Shown piece by piece: positions 36,745-44,313 of a DNA stretch of 64,000 bases. Where the stretch lies: NCBI RefSeq assembly GCF_019969725.1, contig NZ_JAHXYW010000004.1:310001-374000 (forward strand), in the 5' to 3' direction. Positions within the stretch are counted from its first letter, which is position 1, and each line of letters begins with the position of its first letter. The notes beneath the pieces were generated by a model that searched no databases, was not told the DNA's origin, and worked only from the letters and a program-made list of their open reading frames with translations. This stretch comes from Neobacillus bataviensis. Lineage in GTDB: Bacteria > Bacillota > Bacilli > Bacillales_B > DSM-18226. The position numbers were made by a program, and so were the translations under genes.

Positions 36745-37836
36745 ATGGAAACATACTTACAGCAGCTAATTTCTAATTCACCAAGTCGTCTTATATCCTA
36801 TGCTGACTTTATTGGTGCAGCCCTGTATCATCCGCAATTCGGATATTATATGAAAGATAAACAAAAAATTGGACGTCTTGGCGACTTTATTACTACGAGT
36901 AATATCTCAGACGTATATGGCAGGCTAATCGCCAAATGGTTTTCACGAATATGTAAAACAGCGAACCTTGATCCTGTATTTTGTGAAATTGGTGCAGGGA
37001 ATGGCAGATTTGCTCAATCTTTCCTGCAGGAATGGCATGAAACAATCAATACTCCATTACAATACATTATTGTGGAAACAAGTCCCTTTCACCGAAACCT
37101 GCAAAAGGAATTACTAAAAAATTACCCTTCCGTGATCCAAATTGAGAACTTGATGGAGCTGAAAGCCTTTGAAGGGGTGATTTTTTCCAATGAACTCTTT
37201 GATGCACTTCCGGTTCATGTCATTGAAAAAAGTCATGGGCAGTTATTCGAGGTGATGGTCGGTTATCAAAGTGAAGATCTTGTAGAGAAAAAGATACCAT
37301 TAGAAAATGAAGATATTCTCTGCTTTTTACGGGAAAGCGGTCTAGCTTTGCGAGAAAATCAACGGATAGAGATTCCTATAGAAATGGAAAAAATGTTGCA
37401 GAGTATCTCCAATGTACTTACCAAAGGATTTGTGGTAACGGCTGATTATGGATATACAAATGAAGAGTGGATGAATCCCAGAAGGGCAGAGGGAAGCTTG
37501 AGAGGATATCATCAACATCGGATGATAAATAATGTCCTAGAAAATCCAGGTGAAATGGATATTACCACGCATATCCATTTTGATTATCTTATCCAAAAAG
37601 GAGAACAATTTGGTTTACGATTCTTAACAAAACTTAGGCAGGATGAATTTTTACTTAAAACCGGTATTCTTAAGGAACTAGAGGACCATTATGACCCCAA
37701 TCCTTTTTCAGAGGTTAGCAAAAGGAATAGGGCTATACGCAGTTTAATCATGCCATCGGGAATGAGTTCTTACTTTCATATTATTATTCAACTAAAAGGT
37801 CTTCATTTAAATGAAAGTGATCTATTCTCTTTATAA
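36745..37836 (+). CDS. SAM-dependent methyltransferase (MidA/NDUFAF7 type)
   Basis: A protein of about 363 residues of the COG1565 class, whose mitochondrial relative methylates an arginine of complex I. The N-terminal ISYADFIGAALYHPQFGYY and GDFITTSNISDVYGRLIA segments and the SAM motif CEIGAGNGRFAQSFL (near 80) are diagnostic; SNELFDALPVHVIE follows. AAGGAG precedes two ATG codons (36742, 36745); the second has better spacing. The bacterial target is unknown. Confidence 0.85.
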   Translation: METYLQQLISNSPSRLISYADFIGAALYHPQFGYYMKDKQKIGRLGDFITTSNISDVYGRLIAKWFSRICKTANLDPVFCEIGAGNGRFAQSFLQEWHETINTPLQYIIVETSPFHRNLQKELLKNYPSVIQIENLMELKAFEGVIFSNELFDALPVHVIEKSHGQLFEVMVGYQSEDLVEKKIPLENEDILCFLRESGLALRENQRIEIPIEMEKMLQSISNVLTKGFVVTADYGYTNEEWMNPRRAEGSLRGYHQHRMINNVLENPGEMDITTHIHFDYLIQKGEQFGLRFLTKLRQDEFLLKTGILKELEDHYDPNPFSEVSKRNRAIRSLIMPSGMSSYFHIIIQLKGLHLNESDLFSL

Positions 37837-37876
37837 AAAATAAAAACGCCGGTTTTAACGGCGTTTTTATTTTTTC
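37837..37876. terminator. Bidirectional terminator
   Basis: AAAATAAAAACGCCG pairs with CGGCGTTTTTATTTT between the convergent methyltransferase and yqgY genes. Confidence 0.92.
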
Positions 37877-38119
37877 TTATTCTCCGCCACCCAGTGGCAT
37901 CATGAACGTTGTCCAATATGTAAAGCCAGCGAAGAAAATAGTTAAATATGCTCCGAAAACATACAAATACATACGCTCGGAAAGTTTAAGATAACTTAAC
38001 AGAACAAAGAATCCTGTTTGGGCTAAGAAAAGCATAGCTGTCTTATCCAAATCACCAAGATATAACATAATGGTGAAAATGCCCGTCCAGAAACCACAAA
38101 CTCTGAACATGCGATCCAT
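37877..38119 (-). CDS. yqgY: DUF2626 small membrane protein YqgY
   Basis: An 80-residue protein with three membrane helices. It begins MDRMFRVCGFWTGIFTIML and ends TFMMPLGGGE, diagnostic of DUF2626 (YqgY) of bacilli. AAAGGAGGG precedes the ATG, and a well-formed promoter lies 40-70 bases upstream. Function is unknown. Confidence 0.85.
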   Translation of the reverse strand: MDRMFRVCGFWTGIFTIMLYLGDLDKTAMLFLAQTGFFVLLSYLKLSERMYLYVFGAYLTIFFAGFTYWTTFMMPLGGGE

Positions 38120-38159
38120 ATGTATCCCTCCTTTTACCCTACGATACCATCATTACAAT

Positions 38160-38188
38160 ATTATAAAGAAAAGGAGGTGCAATGTAAA
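38160..38188 (-). promoter_or_regulatory. Promoter of yqgY
   Basis: On the minus strand TTTACA (38188-38183) and a perfect TATAAT (38165-38160) are spaced 17 bases, with the start codon at 38119. ATTGT directly follows the -10. Confidence 0.65.
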
Positions 38189-38201
38189 TAATGGTTTCGA
38201 A

Positions 38202-38900
38202 TTAGTTTGTGACAAGTGCTTGATAAGAACAGGTTTCACAACCGGAAATCATATTTTCTTTTTCAATCAACTCTACCGATTCAAAAAGAGCTCCAAACAT
38301 TCCTTTTAAAAATTCATGGTGCATACTGCAAACTGTTTCCGTATGCTCTTCAGCCACTTCTTTAAAAGGACAATTGAAAATTTGAAAGTATATTTTGGTT
38401 TTTTCGCCATTTGCTTCAAATTCCGGATAGAAACCTGCGAGTGTTGCTGCACTCTTTAATATATTTAGCTTTTGCTCGAATTCTAATTCTTCATCAAGTG
38501 ATCTTTTAGCCATTTCCTGCTCAATAATTTCTGCACCAAACCGTTTTCCTGTTAAGAAAAGGGCTTCTCTTCCAGCCTCCCCAAGGGAAATCATGGTTTG
38601 AATCGCAACCTTCGAAAGGAGCATATAGTCTCGATATGGAAAATGCAACTGAATAACATCATCAGATAAGCGATATAATCTGCTAGGTCTGCCGCCTTTC
38701 CCCGTTTTTTTTGTTTCGGATGCCAACATGTTGACATCTTCAAGTTTTGATAAATGCAGTCTTGCCACATTTGGATGAATATTAAAATTATCTGCCACTT
38801 CTTGAACAGTTACTTCTTGATGGCGTTTCGTAATGTATTGATAAATGTAGTACCGCGTTGGATCTGACAAAACGTTTGTAATCTTTAATGTTTGTTCCAT
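38202..38900 (-). CDS. Winged-helix regulator with conserved cysteines (COG2345-like)
   Basis: A protein of about 232 residues with an ArsR/MarR-like N-terminal winged helix (NVLSDPTRYYIYQYI, VQEVADNFNIHPNVARLHLSKLE). A larger C-terminal sensor domain follows with Cys in IFNCPFKEVAEEHTETVCSM and SGCETCSY. The layout resembles SufR-like regulators that hold an Fe-S cluster, so redox or iron sensing is plausible but unproven. The ATG at 38900 has GAGGTGA upstream and a TATAAT at 38940-38935. A palindrome at 39020-39034 may be its operator. Confidence 0.7.
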   Translation of the reverse strand: MEQTLKITNVLSDPTRYYIYQYITKRHQEVTVQEVADNFNIHPNVARLHLSKLEDVNMLASETKKTGKGGRPSRLYRLSDDVIQLHFPYRDYMLLSKVAIQTMISLGEAGREALFLTGKRFGAEIIEQEMAKRSLDEELEFEQKLNILKSAATLAGFYPEFEANGEKTKIYFQIFNCPFKEVAEEHTETVCSMHHEFLKGMFGALFESVELIEKENMISGCETCSYQALVTN

Positions 38901-39019
38901 CTCTTGTTCACCTCGGACCCCCATAATTTATTCCATTATAATACAGCAATAATAAAGAGGGAATGAGGTTAACAAGGTAAACACTATATGTTTAGAAAAT
39001 GTTCACATTTATAGACTTT

Positions 39020-39034
39020 ATATTGTAACAATAT
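39020..39034. promoter_or_regulatory. 15-bp palindrome ATATTGT-A-ACAATAT
   Basis: Perfect 7-1-7 palindrome in the gap between the HTH regulator gene and yqzE. The same TATTGTTACA-type sequence occurs just after the -10 of yqgW (35349-35359). It is an operator candidate, with binding protein unknown. Confidence 0.35.
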
Positions 39035-39099
39035 TTAAATTTGGATTGAAATTGAAGGGGAAAGTATAAAGTCAATGTGTTATTATTGGAATGTTTGTA

Positions 39100-39133
39100 A
39101 AAAAAGAGAAGCGGTCATGAACAACCGCTTCTT
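39100..39133 (-). terminator. Terminator of the comG-yqzE unit
   Basis: On the minus strand AGAAGCGGT pairs with ACCGCTTCT and is followed by six T. It overlaps the yqzE stop codon. Confidence 0.85.
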
Positions 39134-39317
39134 ATATTTTCCTTCTTTTCTTAACTTCGGTGTATAGGATATAAGGGAGAATTCCAAACCAACGATACCA
39201 AAAGGAAGCTCTTCCGTCTTTACGTTCTTGACGTATACGTTTCCTTTCCTCTTTTGGCTGGTCTGCATATTTAACAATCGTTTGTGTCATATATTTTACA
39301 TAATCATTCGTTTTCAT
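39132..39317 (-). CDS. yqzE: YqzE-like small protein
   Basis: A 61-residue basic protein beginning MKTNDYVKYMTQTIVKYADQ and ending ILYTEVKKRRKI, with one weak hydrophobic stretch (FWYRWFGILPYIL). In B. subtilis yqzE lies just downstream of comGG and is ComK-controlled. AGGTGTG precedes the ATG at 39317. Its role in competence is unclear. Confidence 0.78.
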   Translation of the reverse strand: MKTNDYVKYMTQTIVKYADQPKEERKRIRQERKDGRASFWYRWFGILPYILYTEVKKRRKI

Positions 39318-39377
39318 GGACACACCTGCCTTTTTGTTCACATATAAGTATGTCCAAGATTTATTATTTCAAACAAA

Positions 39378-39764
39378 TTAATTCATTTTTTCTACCCATT
39401 TTATTAACTTTTTTGTTCTCGTATCAAAATATCCTATCCCATAAACCGTTTCTCCAGAGTATAAGTTAAGCGTAAAATTGACCTTCTGAACATACACTAA
39501 AGGAGTTTCCGCCTGATATCCCAAATTGCCCTTTTGATAAACGAGCGTTCCTTTTAAAGGAATTGCTCCGGCTGATTGGAACAGGTTCTCAATTTTTTTC
39601 ACTGTTGTGAGAAAATAATACTCTTCCTGCAGTATTGTGGCCGTTTCATGGCCCATTTTTCTTTCAGATAGTAATTGTTCAATATGGATTGAGAGAAACA
39701 TAAGAAAAAGGATAAGCAGGCAAAGTGTTAAAGGATAAGCAAATCCACTTTGACTATTTTTCAT
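39378..39764 (-). CDS. comGG: Competence protein ComGG
   Basis: Last protein of the comG operon, a minor pseudopilin-like component of the DNA-uptake apparatus. The 128-residue protein begins MKNSQSGFAYPLTLCLLILF, with a signal-anchor helix but a degenerate pilin motif lacking the usual TLIE, as in ComGG. It overlaps comGF by ATGA. Assignment relies mainly on position and N-terminal pattern because this protein diverges fast. Confidence 0.75.
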   Translation of the reverse strand: MKNSQSGFAYPLTLCLLILFLMFLSIHIEQLLSERKMGHETATILQEEYYFLTTVKKIENLFQSAGAIPLKGTLVYQKGNLGYQAETPLVYVQKVNFTLNLYSGETVYGIGYFDTRTKKLIKWVEKMN

Positions 39765-40234
39765 GGTGCTGCATTCCAATTCAATATGGAATAAGCAATT
39801 ACTGAATAATCTTTCCCTGAAAGATCCTTAACCGTTACTTTTACTGAATTGTTTTGAATGGAAAAGGAATACTGAGATACATTTTGCAGAAGAATTTCAT
39901 GTCCGGTGGAATCGACCCGCCTGCGCAAATTGGATCCATATTTCTCATACTGAATCATTTCTGTGTCCTTTGTCAGGATTAATCGGCCAGAAATAACTTG
40001 GGCCTTTGTGGACAATCGGATTTCTTTTTTTATCTGATTGCAAAAAACTTCCCACTCCATAGATTGTAATTCTGCTTGCGAATCTTTACTGTTAAACAAA
40101 ATTTGAAAAATAGGCATCATAAAAAAAGCTAGGACAGAAAAAATCGAAAGGGCAATGAGCACTTCGATGAGCGTAAAAGCTTTATCATTCAAGTAGGCTG
40201 CAAATTTCGGTTTGTTTATGGATTGAACTGTCAT
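39761..40234 (-). CDS. comGF: Competence protein ComGF
   Basis: Minor pseudopilin of the competence pilus, about 157 residues. The N-terminus has NDKAFTLIEVLIALSIFSVLAFFM, a type IV pilin methylation motif with conserved Glu5 (AFTLIE). AAGGAGG lies 14 bases before the ATG at 40234; a TTG at 40237 is an alternative. It overlaps comGE by about 50 bases and comGG by four. Confidence 0.82.
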   Translation of the reverse strand: MTVQSINKPKFAAYLNDKAFTLIEVLIALSIFSVLAFFMMPIFQILFNSKDSQAELQSMEWEVFCNQIKKEIRLSTKAQVISGRLILTKDTEMIQYEKYGSNLRRRVDSTGHEILLQNVSQYSFSIQNNSVKVTVKDLSGKDYSVIAYSILNWNAAP

Positions 40235-40517
40235 CAACTCTAACGCACACCTCCTTATACTGGCTGTTTTCAGTCCAATTGATTTTGTACTCAATGCTAT
40301 TGTGATTAACTGAATAATTTAAGAAAACGGGATTATTGTTTAATTTTGCTTGTAGTTCCTCAAACATGACTTGGCGGGCCTTTTTTTCAATTTCCAGTGT
40401 TCTAGCTTGAGCTCTTATTTCGATTAATAACGGGATCAAAAACAGACAAATCATTAAAAGGGTTGAAAGCGATAATAATAGTTCCAGCAAAAAAAATCCA
40501 TTATTTTTCCGTAACAT
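40185..40517 (-). CDS. comGE: Competence protein ComGE
   Basis: A 110-residue minor pseudopilin with the N-terminus MLRKNNGFFLLELLLSLSTL, a variant prepilin signal (GFFLLE) followed by a hydrophobic helix. The rest is short and variable. AAAGGGA precedes the ATG at 40517. Overlaps with comGD and comGF indicate coupled translation. Confidence 0.8.
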   Translation of the reverse strand: MLRKNNGFFLLELLLSLSTLLMICLFLIPLLIEIRAQARTLEIEKKARQVMFEELQAKLNNNPVFLNYSVNHNSIEYKINWTENSQYKEVCVRVDDSSIHKQTEICSLLE

Positions 40518-40941
40518 AAAACCGTCCCTTTCCAATCAAAACGGTCAAGAGGTAATCTTTTTTCTGAGTGTGGATCACAAAGGAACCAAATTTATTTACA
40601 TTTCCGTCCTGTAGGAATTTGAAATAAAAGGGGAGAGTTCCTACCGTGAGATTAATGTTGGTTGAATATGTTCTCTCAACTATGGGCGGGACCTCGGTTC
40701 GCAAAAACATATAATACTTATACTCACTTGGGATAAAAACTACCGATACTTCATGTTGATGTGAGATGGCATAGTTCTGAGCATAATATAAGTCTGCCTT
40801 CAATTGGGTAAAAAATGCTGCATCTTCTAATACAGCATGCTGTGGTTTTAAAGAAATGGCTGTCACTAGGGAAAGAATCATAAAGATGGAGAGAACGACC
40901 AAGGACTCAGCTAAGGTAAATCCTTTTTGGTTGTTTATCAT
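40501..40941 (-). CDS. comGD: Competence protein ComGD
   Basis: A 146-residue minor pseudopilin starting MINNQKGFTLAESLVVLSIF, a prepilin peptidase site after Gly7 and Glu at +5. The C-terminal part is beta-rich. Its ATG overlaps the comGC stop as ATGA. It should be processed by ComC and incorporated in the transformation pilus. Confidence 0.85.
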   Translation of the reverse strand: MINNQKGFTLAESLVVLSIFMILSLVTAISLKPQHAVLEDAAFFTQLKADLYYAQNYAISHQHEVSVVFIPSEYKYYMFLRTEVPPIVERTYSTNINLTVGTLPFYFKFLQDGNVNKFGSFVIHTQKKDYLLTVLIGKGRFYVTEK

Positions 40942-41255
40942 GATGAGGCAACGGAAACATTTCCTGCAGCATCGATGACAACATTCTTGCCGTTAGGACA
41001 ACCTTGATTTTCTTTTAAATATCCTGCTGTTTCCAGTTCAGCCAGGGTAGGAACATCGTTATGTTCCATTTCGTAAGCCTGAACCTGGGCTTGAACCATT
41101 TTTACATAAGCATCACAGCCTTTGTTATTGATATTCGAATTATGTTTTGTGACATTCGGAATCGTAATCATTAATATTACTGATATTACGAGCATAACAA
41201 TCATCATTTCAATTAAGGTAAATCCCTTTTCGTTTTTCATTTTTTTAAAGTTCAT
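40938..41255 (-). CDS. comGC: Major competence pseudopilin ComGC
   Basis: Main subunit of the competence pilus that brings DNA through the wall. The 105-residue protein has KGFTLIEMMIVMLVISVILM, a canonical prepilin signal cleaved before Phe. Two cysteines (NKGCDAYV and NQGCPNGK) can form the intramolecular disulfide known for ComGC. GGAGG precedes the ATG at 41255. Confidence 0.92.
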   Translation of the reverse strand: MNFKKMKNEKGFTLIEMMIVMLVISVILMITIPNVTKHNSNINNKGCDAYVKMVQAQVQAYEMEHNDVPTLAELETAGYLKENQGCPNGKNVVIDAAGNVSVASS

Positions 41256-41273
41256 TTTAATAACCTCCATTTT

Positions 41274-42305
41274 TTAAATTCCATCCATTAGATGAAACAT
41301 TGGTAATAAAATAGATAGATACATCGACACAATAAGAAGTCCAATAAATAAGTAAAGAATTGGTTGAATGGTTTTTAAGCTTTTTTCAATTAATTCCTCC
41401 ATGATTGACACGCAATGCTTGCTGAAAAAAAGCAATTCCTGCTCTAATTTTCCATTTTCTTGGCCATGCTTCATAATCATTGGAAATTCTTTTTCAAAAA
41501 ACGAAAAAGTTGCAATAATCGTCTCCAATTTTTCTCCGGTGACAAGCTTTGATTTAATTGTTTTACCCAGTTCACTATAAAAGGGCTGTTTTTCATTTTG
41601 CTCAAAAAGTACAAGAGCTTCTGAAACTGAAATTCCGCCGGATAAAAGGAAACTTAATTGAATGGAAAAGTAGTGGGTAAACAGCAATTTGAGGATTCTG
41701 CCAGCAATAGGTATCCGAACAAGAAGTTCCCGTTGCTTTAGGATAGAGTATTTTCGGAAGATGAAGACGTAGTAGATTGCTGTTAAGAATAACAGGACAA
41801 GCAATGTCTCAATATAGACAGGAAAATAATGATCAAAGGCGTAGATGACCCTAGTAAAGAAATTTGCTTCAAGGCCAAGCGATGTAAACAGGGTTGTAAA
41901 TCTTGGGAGAAGGGTATTTTCTATAAACACAAAGAGGAACCCAGTGATCAGGATTAAAACAAAAGGATATTGAAGAAGTTTTATCAGCTTATGTAAATCC
42001 TTATTCTTCAATTGTGCAAGGCTGCTTCCCTCGAGCAGGGCTTCCGCGAAGCTTCCATGCTGTTCAGCAAAATAAACATAACCAATTAAGTCTTTGTGAA
42101 ATCCTAGTTTGTCCAGTGCATCATGAAAAGGCAAACCTCTTTTTAACTCTACTAAACAATCATATAATTCCTCCTTTCTAGACTTAGGTAAATGTAATGA
42201 TATGGACTCAATTGCAGCTGCAATTGGATACCCCCTGGCTAAAAGTTCACCAATTCTCTTTAAAAAGGCGGCTTGTTCGTTAACTGACCATTTACGTTTT
42301 TTCAT
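41274..42305 (-). CDS. comGB: Competence type II secretion/pilus membrane protein ComGB
   Basis: Polytopic platform protein of the competence pilus, GspF family, 343 residues. It begins MKKRKWSVNEQAAFLKRIGELL and has two GspF repeats: the first with GSFAEALLEGSSLAQLK, the second with LSGGISVSEALVLFEQ and ENGKLEQEL. About three membrane helices are seen near 130, 175 and 325. It overlaps comGA by 14 bases; the ribosome site is weak, so coupling is likely. Confidence 0.88.
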   Translation of the reverse strand: MKKRKWSVNEQAAFLKRIGELLARGYPIAAAIESISLHLPKSRKEELYDCLVELKRGLPFHDALDKLGFHKDLIGYVYFAEQHGSFAEALLEGSSLAQLKNKDLHKLIKLLQYPFVLILITGFLFVFIENTLLPRFTTLFTSLGLEANFFTRVIYAFDHYFPVYIETLLVLLFLTAIYYVFIFRKYSILKQRELLVRIPIAGRILKLLFTHYFSIQLSFLLSGGISVSEALVLFEQNEKQPFYSELGKTIKSKLVTGEKLETIIATFSFFEKEFPMIMKHGQENGKLEQELLFFSKHCVSIMEELIEKSLKTIQPILYLFIGLLIVSMYLSILLPMFHLMDGI

Positions 42306-43377
42306 GATCGTATACCAGCCGGTCATATTCAGATTCTTGTATATAACCAAGGGCAATGCCCTTTTTAATCACATCTTTAATTGTCCGATAATGTGTTTCA
42401 ATGTTCTCACCTTTTGCCGCTTTCATGGTATTGCTTAAATTTCTTCCTGATAACAGTTCAAAAACGCTGGCTCTTTTCCATCTTCCATCTGAATAACATA
42501 ATGGTGAACAATCTCCCTCACAATAGGGGCAGGTTAGCTCAACTAATCTTTGCCCTGTAACGGCAATTAATGTCTGCTCCACCTCTAACCAATTGACACC
42601 GAATTCTCTGAGGCGGTAAACCGCACCTCTGGCATCCCTTGTATGCATCGTGCTAAGAACCAAATGCCCAGTGAGAGCTGCTCTAACGGCAATTTTAGCT
42701 GTTTCGGCATCCCTGATTTCCCCAACCATGATAATATCAGGGTCATGACGAAGAATGGCCTTTAAACCGGCTGCATAAGTGACGCCGGCTTTTTCATTGA
42801 CCTGTACCTGCAGAACGGAGTCGTAGTTTTTTTCTATTGGGTCTTCAAGGGTGATGACATTGCGATGAAATAGGTGGGCAGTTTCATTCAAAAGGGAGTA
42901 AAGTGTGGTCGTTTTGCCGCTGCCAGTTGGACCTGTGAAAATAATTAATCCATGAGCATGTTTGAGAAGTGCTAGCAGTTTTCTAGTCATAGAAGGGAAG
43001 AGTGAGAGCTGATGAAAAGGAATTTGTTCCTGCTGGGGTAATAGCCGGATCACAAGACTTTCTCTGTTGTTAGATGGAAGAGTGGAAAGCCTAAGGCCCA
43101 TTAATTGTCCGTCGACCTCGCAAAAAATGGCTCCGCTTTGCGGGCGTCTTCTTTCTCCGATATCCATATTGGCTGTAAATTTAAAGTGTGAGATTAATCT
43201 GTCGCATTCTTCTTTTGGAAGTGATAATCGGGGAATGAGCTTGTTGGTTAAACGAATCTGGACAAGAGTGTCTTTCTTCCGTGGAATAATATGTATATCT
43301 GTTGCCTGGTTTCGGGCTGCATCTGTGATGATCCTGTTTGCTAAAATTTCAATTGAGCTAACAATGGGTAACACCAC
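42292..43377 (-). CDS. comGA: Competence pilus assembly ATPase ComGA
   Basis: GspE-family traffic ATPase that powers assembly of the transformation pilus. The protein of about 361 residues has QATDIHIIPR, Walker A GPTGSGKTTT, the Asp box (ITLEDPIEKN), Walker B RHDPDIIMVGEIRD, His box GHLVLSTMHTRDA and a tetracysteine zinc motif (CPYCEGDCSPLC). The start is a GTG (43377 or 43374) after AAAAAAGG. The upstream A/T tracts resemble ComK boxes. Confidence 0.9.
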   Translation of the reverse strand: MVLPIVSSIEILANRIITDAARNQATDIHIIPRKKDTLVQIRLTNKLIPRLSLPKEECDRLISHFKFTANMDIGERRRPQSGAIFCEVDGQLMGLRLSTLPSNNRESLVIRLLPQQEQIPFHQLSLFPSMTRKLLALLKHAHGLIIFTGPTGSGKTTTLYSLLNETAHLFHRNVITLEDPIEKNYDSVLQVQVNEKAGVTYAAGLKAILRHDPDIIMVGEIRDAETAKIAVRAALTGHLVLSTMHTRDARGAVYRLREFGVNWLEVEQTLIAVTGQRLVELTCPYCEGDCSPLCYSDGRWKRASVFELLSGRNLSNTMKAAKGENIETHYRTIKDVIKKGIALGYIQESEYDRLVYDHEKT

Positions 43378-43438
43378 CTTTTTAATTTGTCTTTAATTAA
43401 ATTTCGACATGATTCTCTCTTTTCCTCTTAAAATTTTT

Positions 43439-43454
43439 AAAAAAATATTTTTTT
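43439..43454. promoter_or_regulatory. Possible ComK box before comGA
   Basis: AAAAAAATATTTTTTT contains an AAAA-N5-TTTT unit, the ComK half-site pattern, about 60 bases before the comGA start. A second, weaker A/T unit lies beside it. In A+T-rich DNA this pattern is common, so confidence is low. Confidence 0.35.
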
Positions 43455-43470
43455 GTAAAAATATTTGAAG

Positions 43471-43517
43471 AGGGTGTCAGGCACCATGTGAAATTTTCAC
43501 ATGGTGCCTGACACCCT
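43471..43517. repeat. 47-bp perfect palindrome (GGTGTCAGGCACC type)
   Basis: AGGGTGTCAGGCACCATGTG begins the left arm of a perfect 23-1-23 inverted repeat ending CTGACACCCT. It lies between the comGA upstream region and the end of yqhG. The TGTCAGGCACC core itself contains a smaller inverted repeat (GGTG/CACC). No T run follows on either strand directly, so it is not a classic terminator; it looks like a repetitive extragenic palindrome. Confidence 0.8.
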
Positions 43518-43521
43518 AGGA

Positions 43522-44313
43522 TTAGATTGCTTTTTCAGTTAAGTAGAAAAGCCCGCCATTGATGAAGGAAATGTTTATTTTTGGTTCGTATTGTTCTTTT
43601 AACGCCTGTTTCTCCGTTTCATAGCTTTCGTTTTCTTCTTCGGCATCTTCATAGAAATGGTCTAAAAGACGTAAATCCTGTTCCCAGCGCTTTCTCGCGT
43701 CATCGGCCCAAGAATGGTCATCCTCCTCAATCATCGATTTAAGGTAATTCTCAATTCTTGACATCCCGCTTTTCGGCTTCACTAATGGTGATAGGGTAAA
43801 AGAGTAATCCGGTATTTTAGGTGTAAGCGATATTTTCTGAAGCCGATCATGGAAATCCTCCACCATTTGCCCATTAATCAGCTGTAAGCCAATAGACTTA
43901 AAAATATCTCGTTTCCGATCACATTGATAAGAAATTTTAACATTCATACAGAGCCAAGGCATTAATGGAGTTTGGCTGCTGCCATGTTGATGGTTTTCAT
44001 AAAGCCGTATGTAACTGGCTAAATTTTTCGTTGATTCAAATATTTGGTGGAGCCGAGGGGAGCCGAAATGAATAATCTCCCCTCTCATATTTTCAGGTGC
44101 CGCTTTTTGATTAGTAATAAACGTCAGCTTCATCGGATTCGGAATGCCGCCCGTTTTTTCTAAATAATGCCAGTAAAAAGGGCGATTCATTAAGGCTTTA
44201 TCGAGTTCAATCGTCAACTGAACCGTTAAATATCCCGGCTTATTTTCGACAATCGGACAATCATTGGCTTTAAAATAATTGAAAAGAAAACTATGAATTT
44301 CCTGCTGCTGCAT
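43522..44313 (-). CDS. yqhG: YqhG family protein
   Basis: A 263-residue soluble protein that begins MQQQEIHSFLFNYFKANDCPI. It contains PGYLTVQLTIELDKALMNRPFYWHYLEKTGG, typical of the YqhG family always found beside the SNF2 helicase yqhH. A charged helical region (about 195-245, rich in Glu) precedes the C-terminus. Function is unknown. It overlaps yqhH by 23 bases, indicating a shared transcript and likely shared role. Confidence 0.82.
   Translation of the reverse strand: MQQQEIHSFLFNYFKANDCPIVENKPGYLTVQLTIELDKALMNRPFYWHYLEKTGGIPNPMKLTFITNQKAAPENMRGEIIHFGSPRLHQIFESTKNLASYIRLYENHQHGSSQTPLMPWLCMNVKISYQCDRKRDIFKSIGLQLINGQMVEDFHDRLQKISLTPKIPDYSFTLSPLVKPKSGMSRIENYLKSMIEEDDHSWADDARKRWEQDLRLLDHFYEDAEEENESYETEKQALKEQYEPKINISFINGGLFYLTEKAI

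Noticed and set aside
43471..43517. Palindrome considered as an ordinary yqhG terminator
   Set aside because: It lacks an immediate T tract on the minus strand and is far longer than needed, though a termination role is not excluded.
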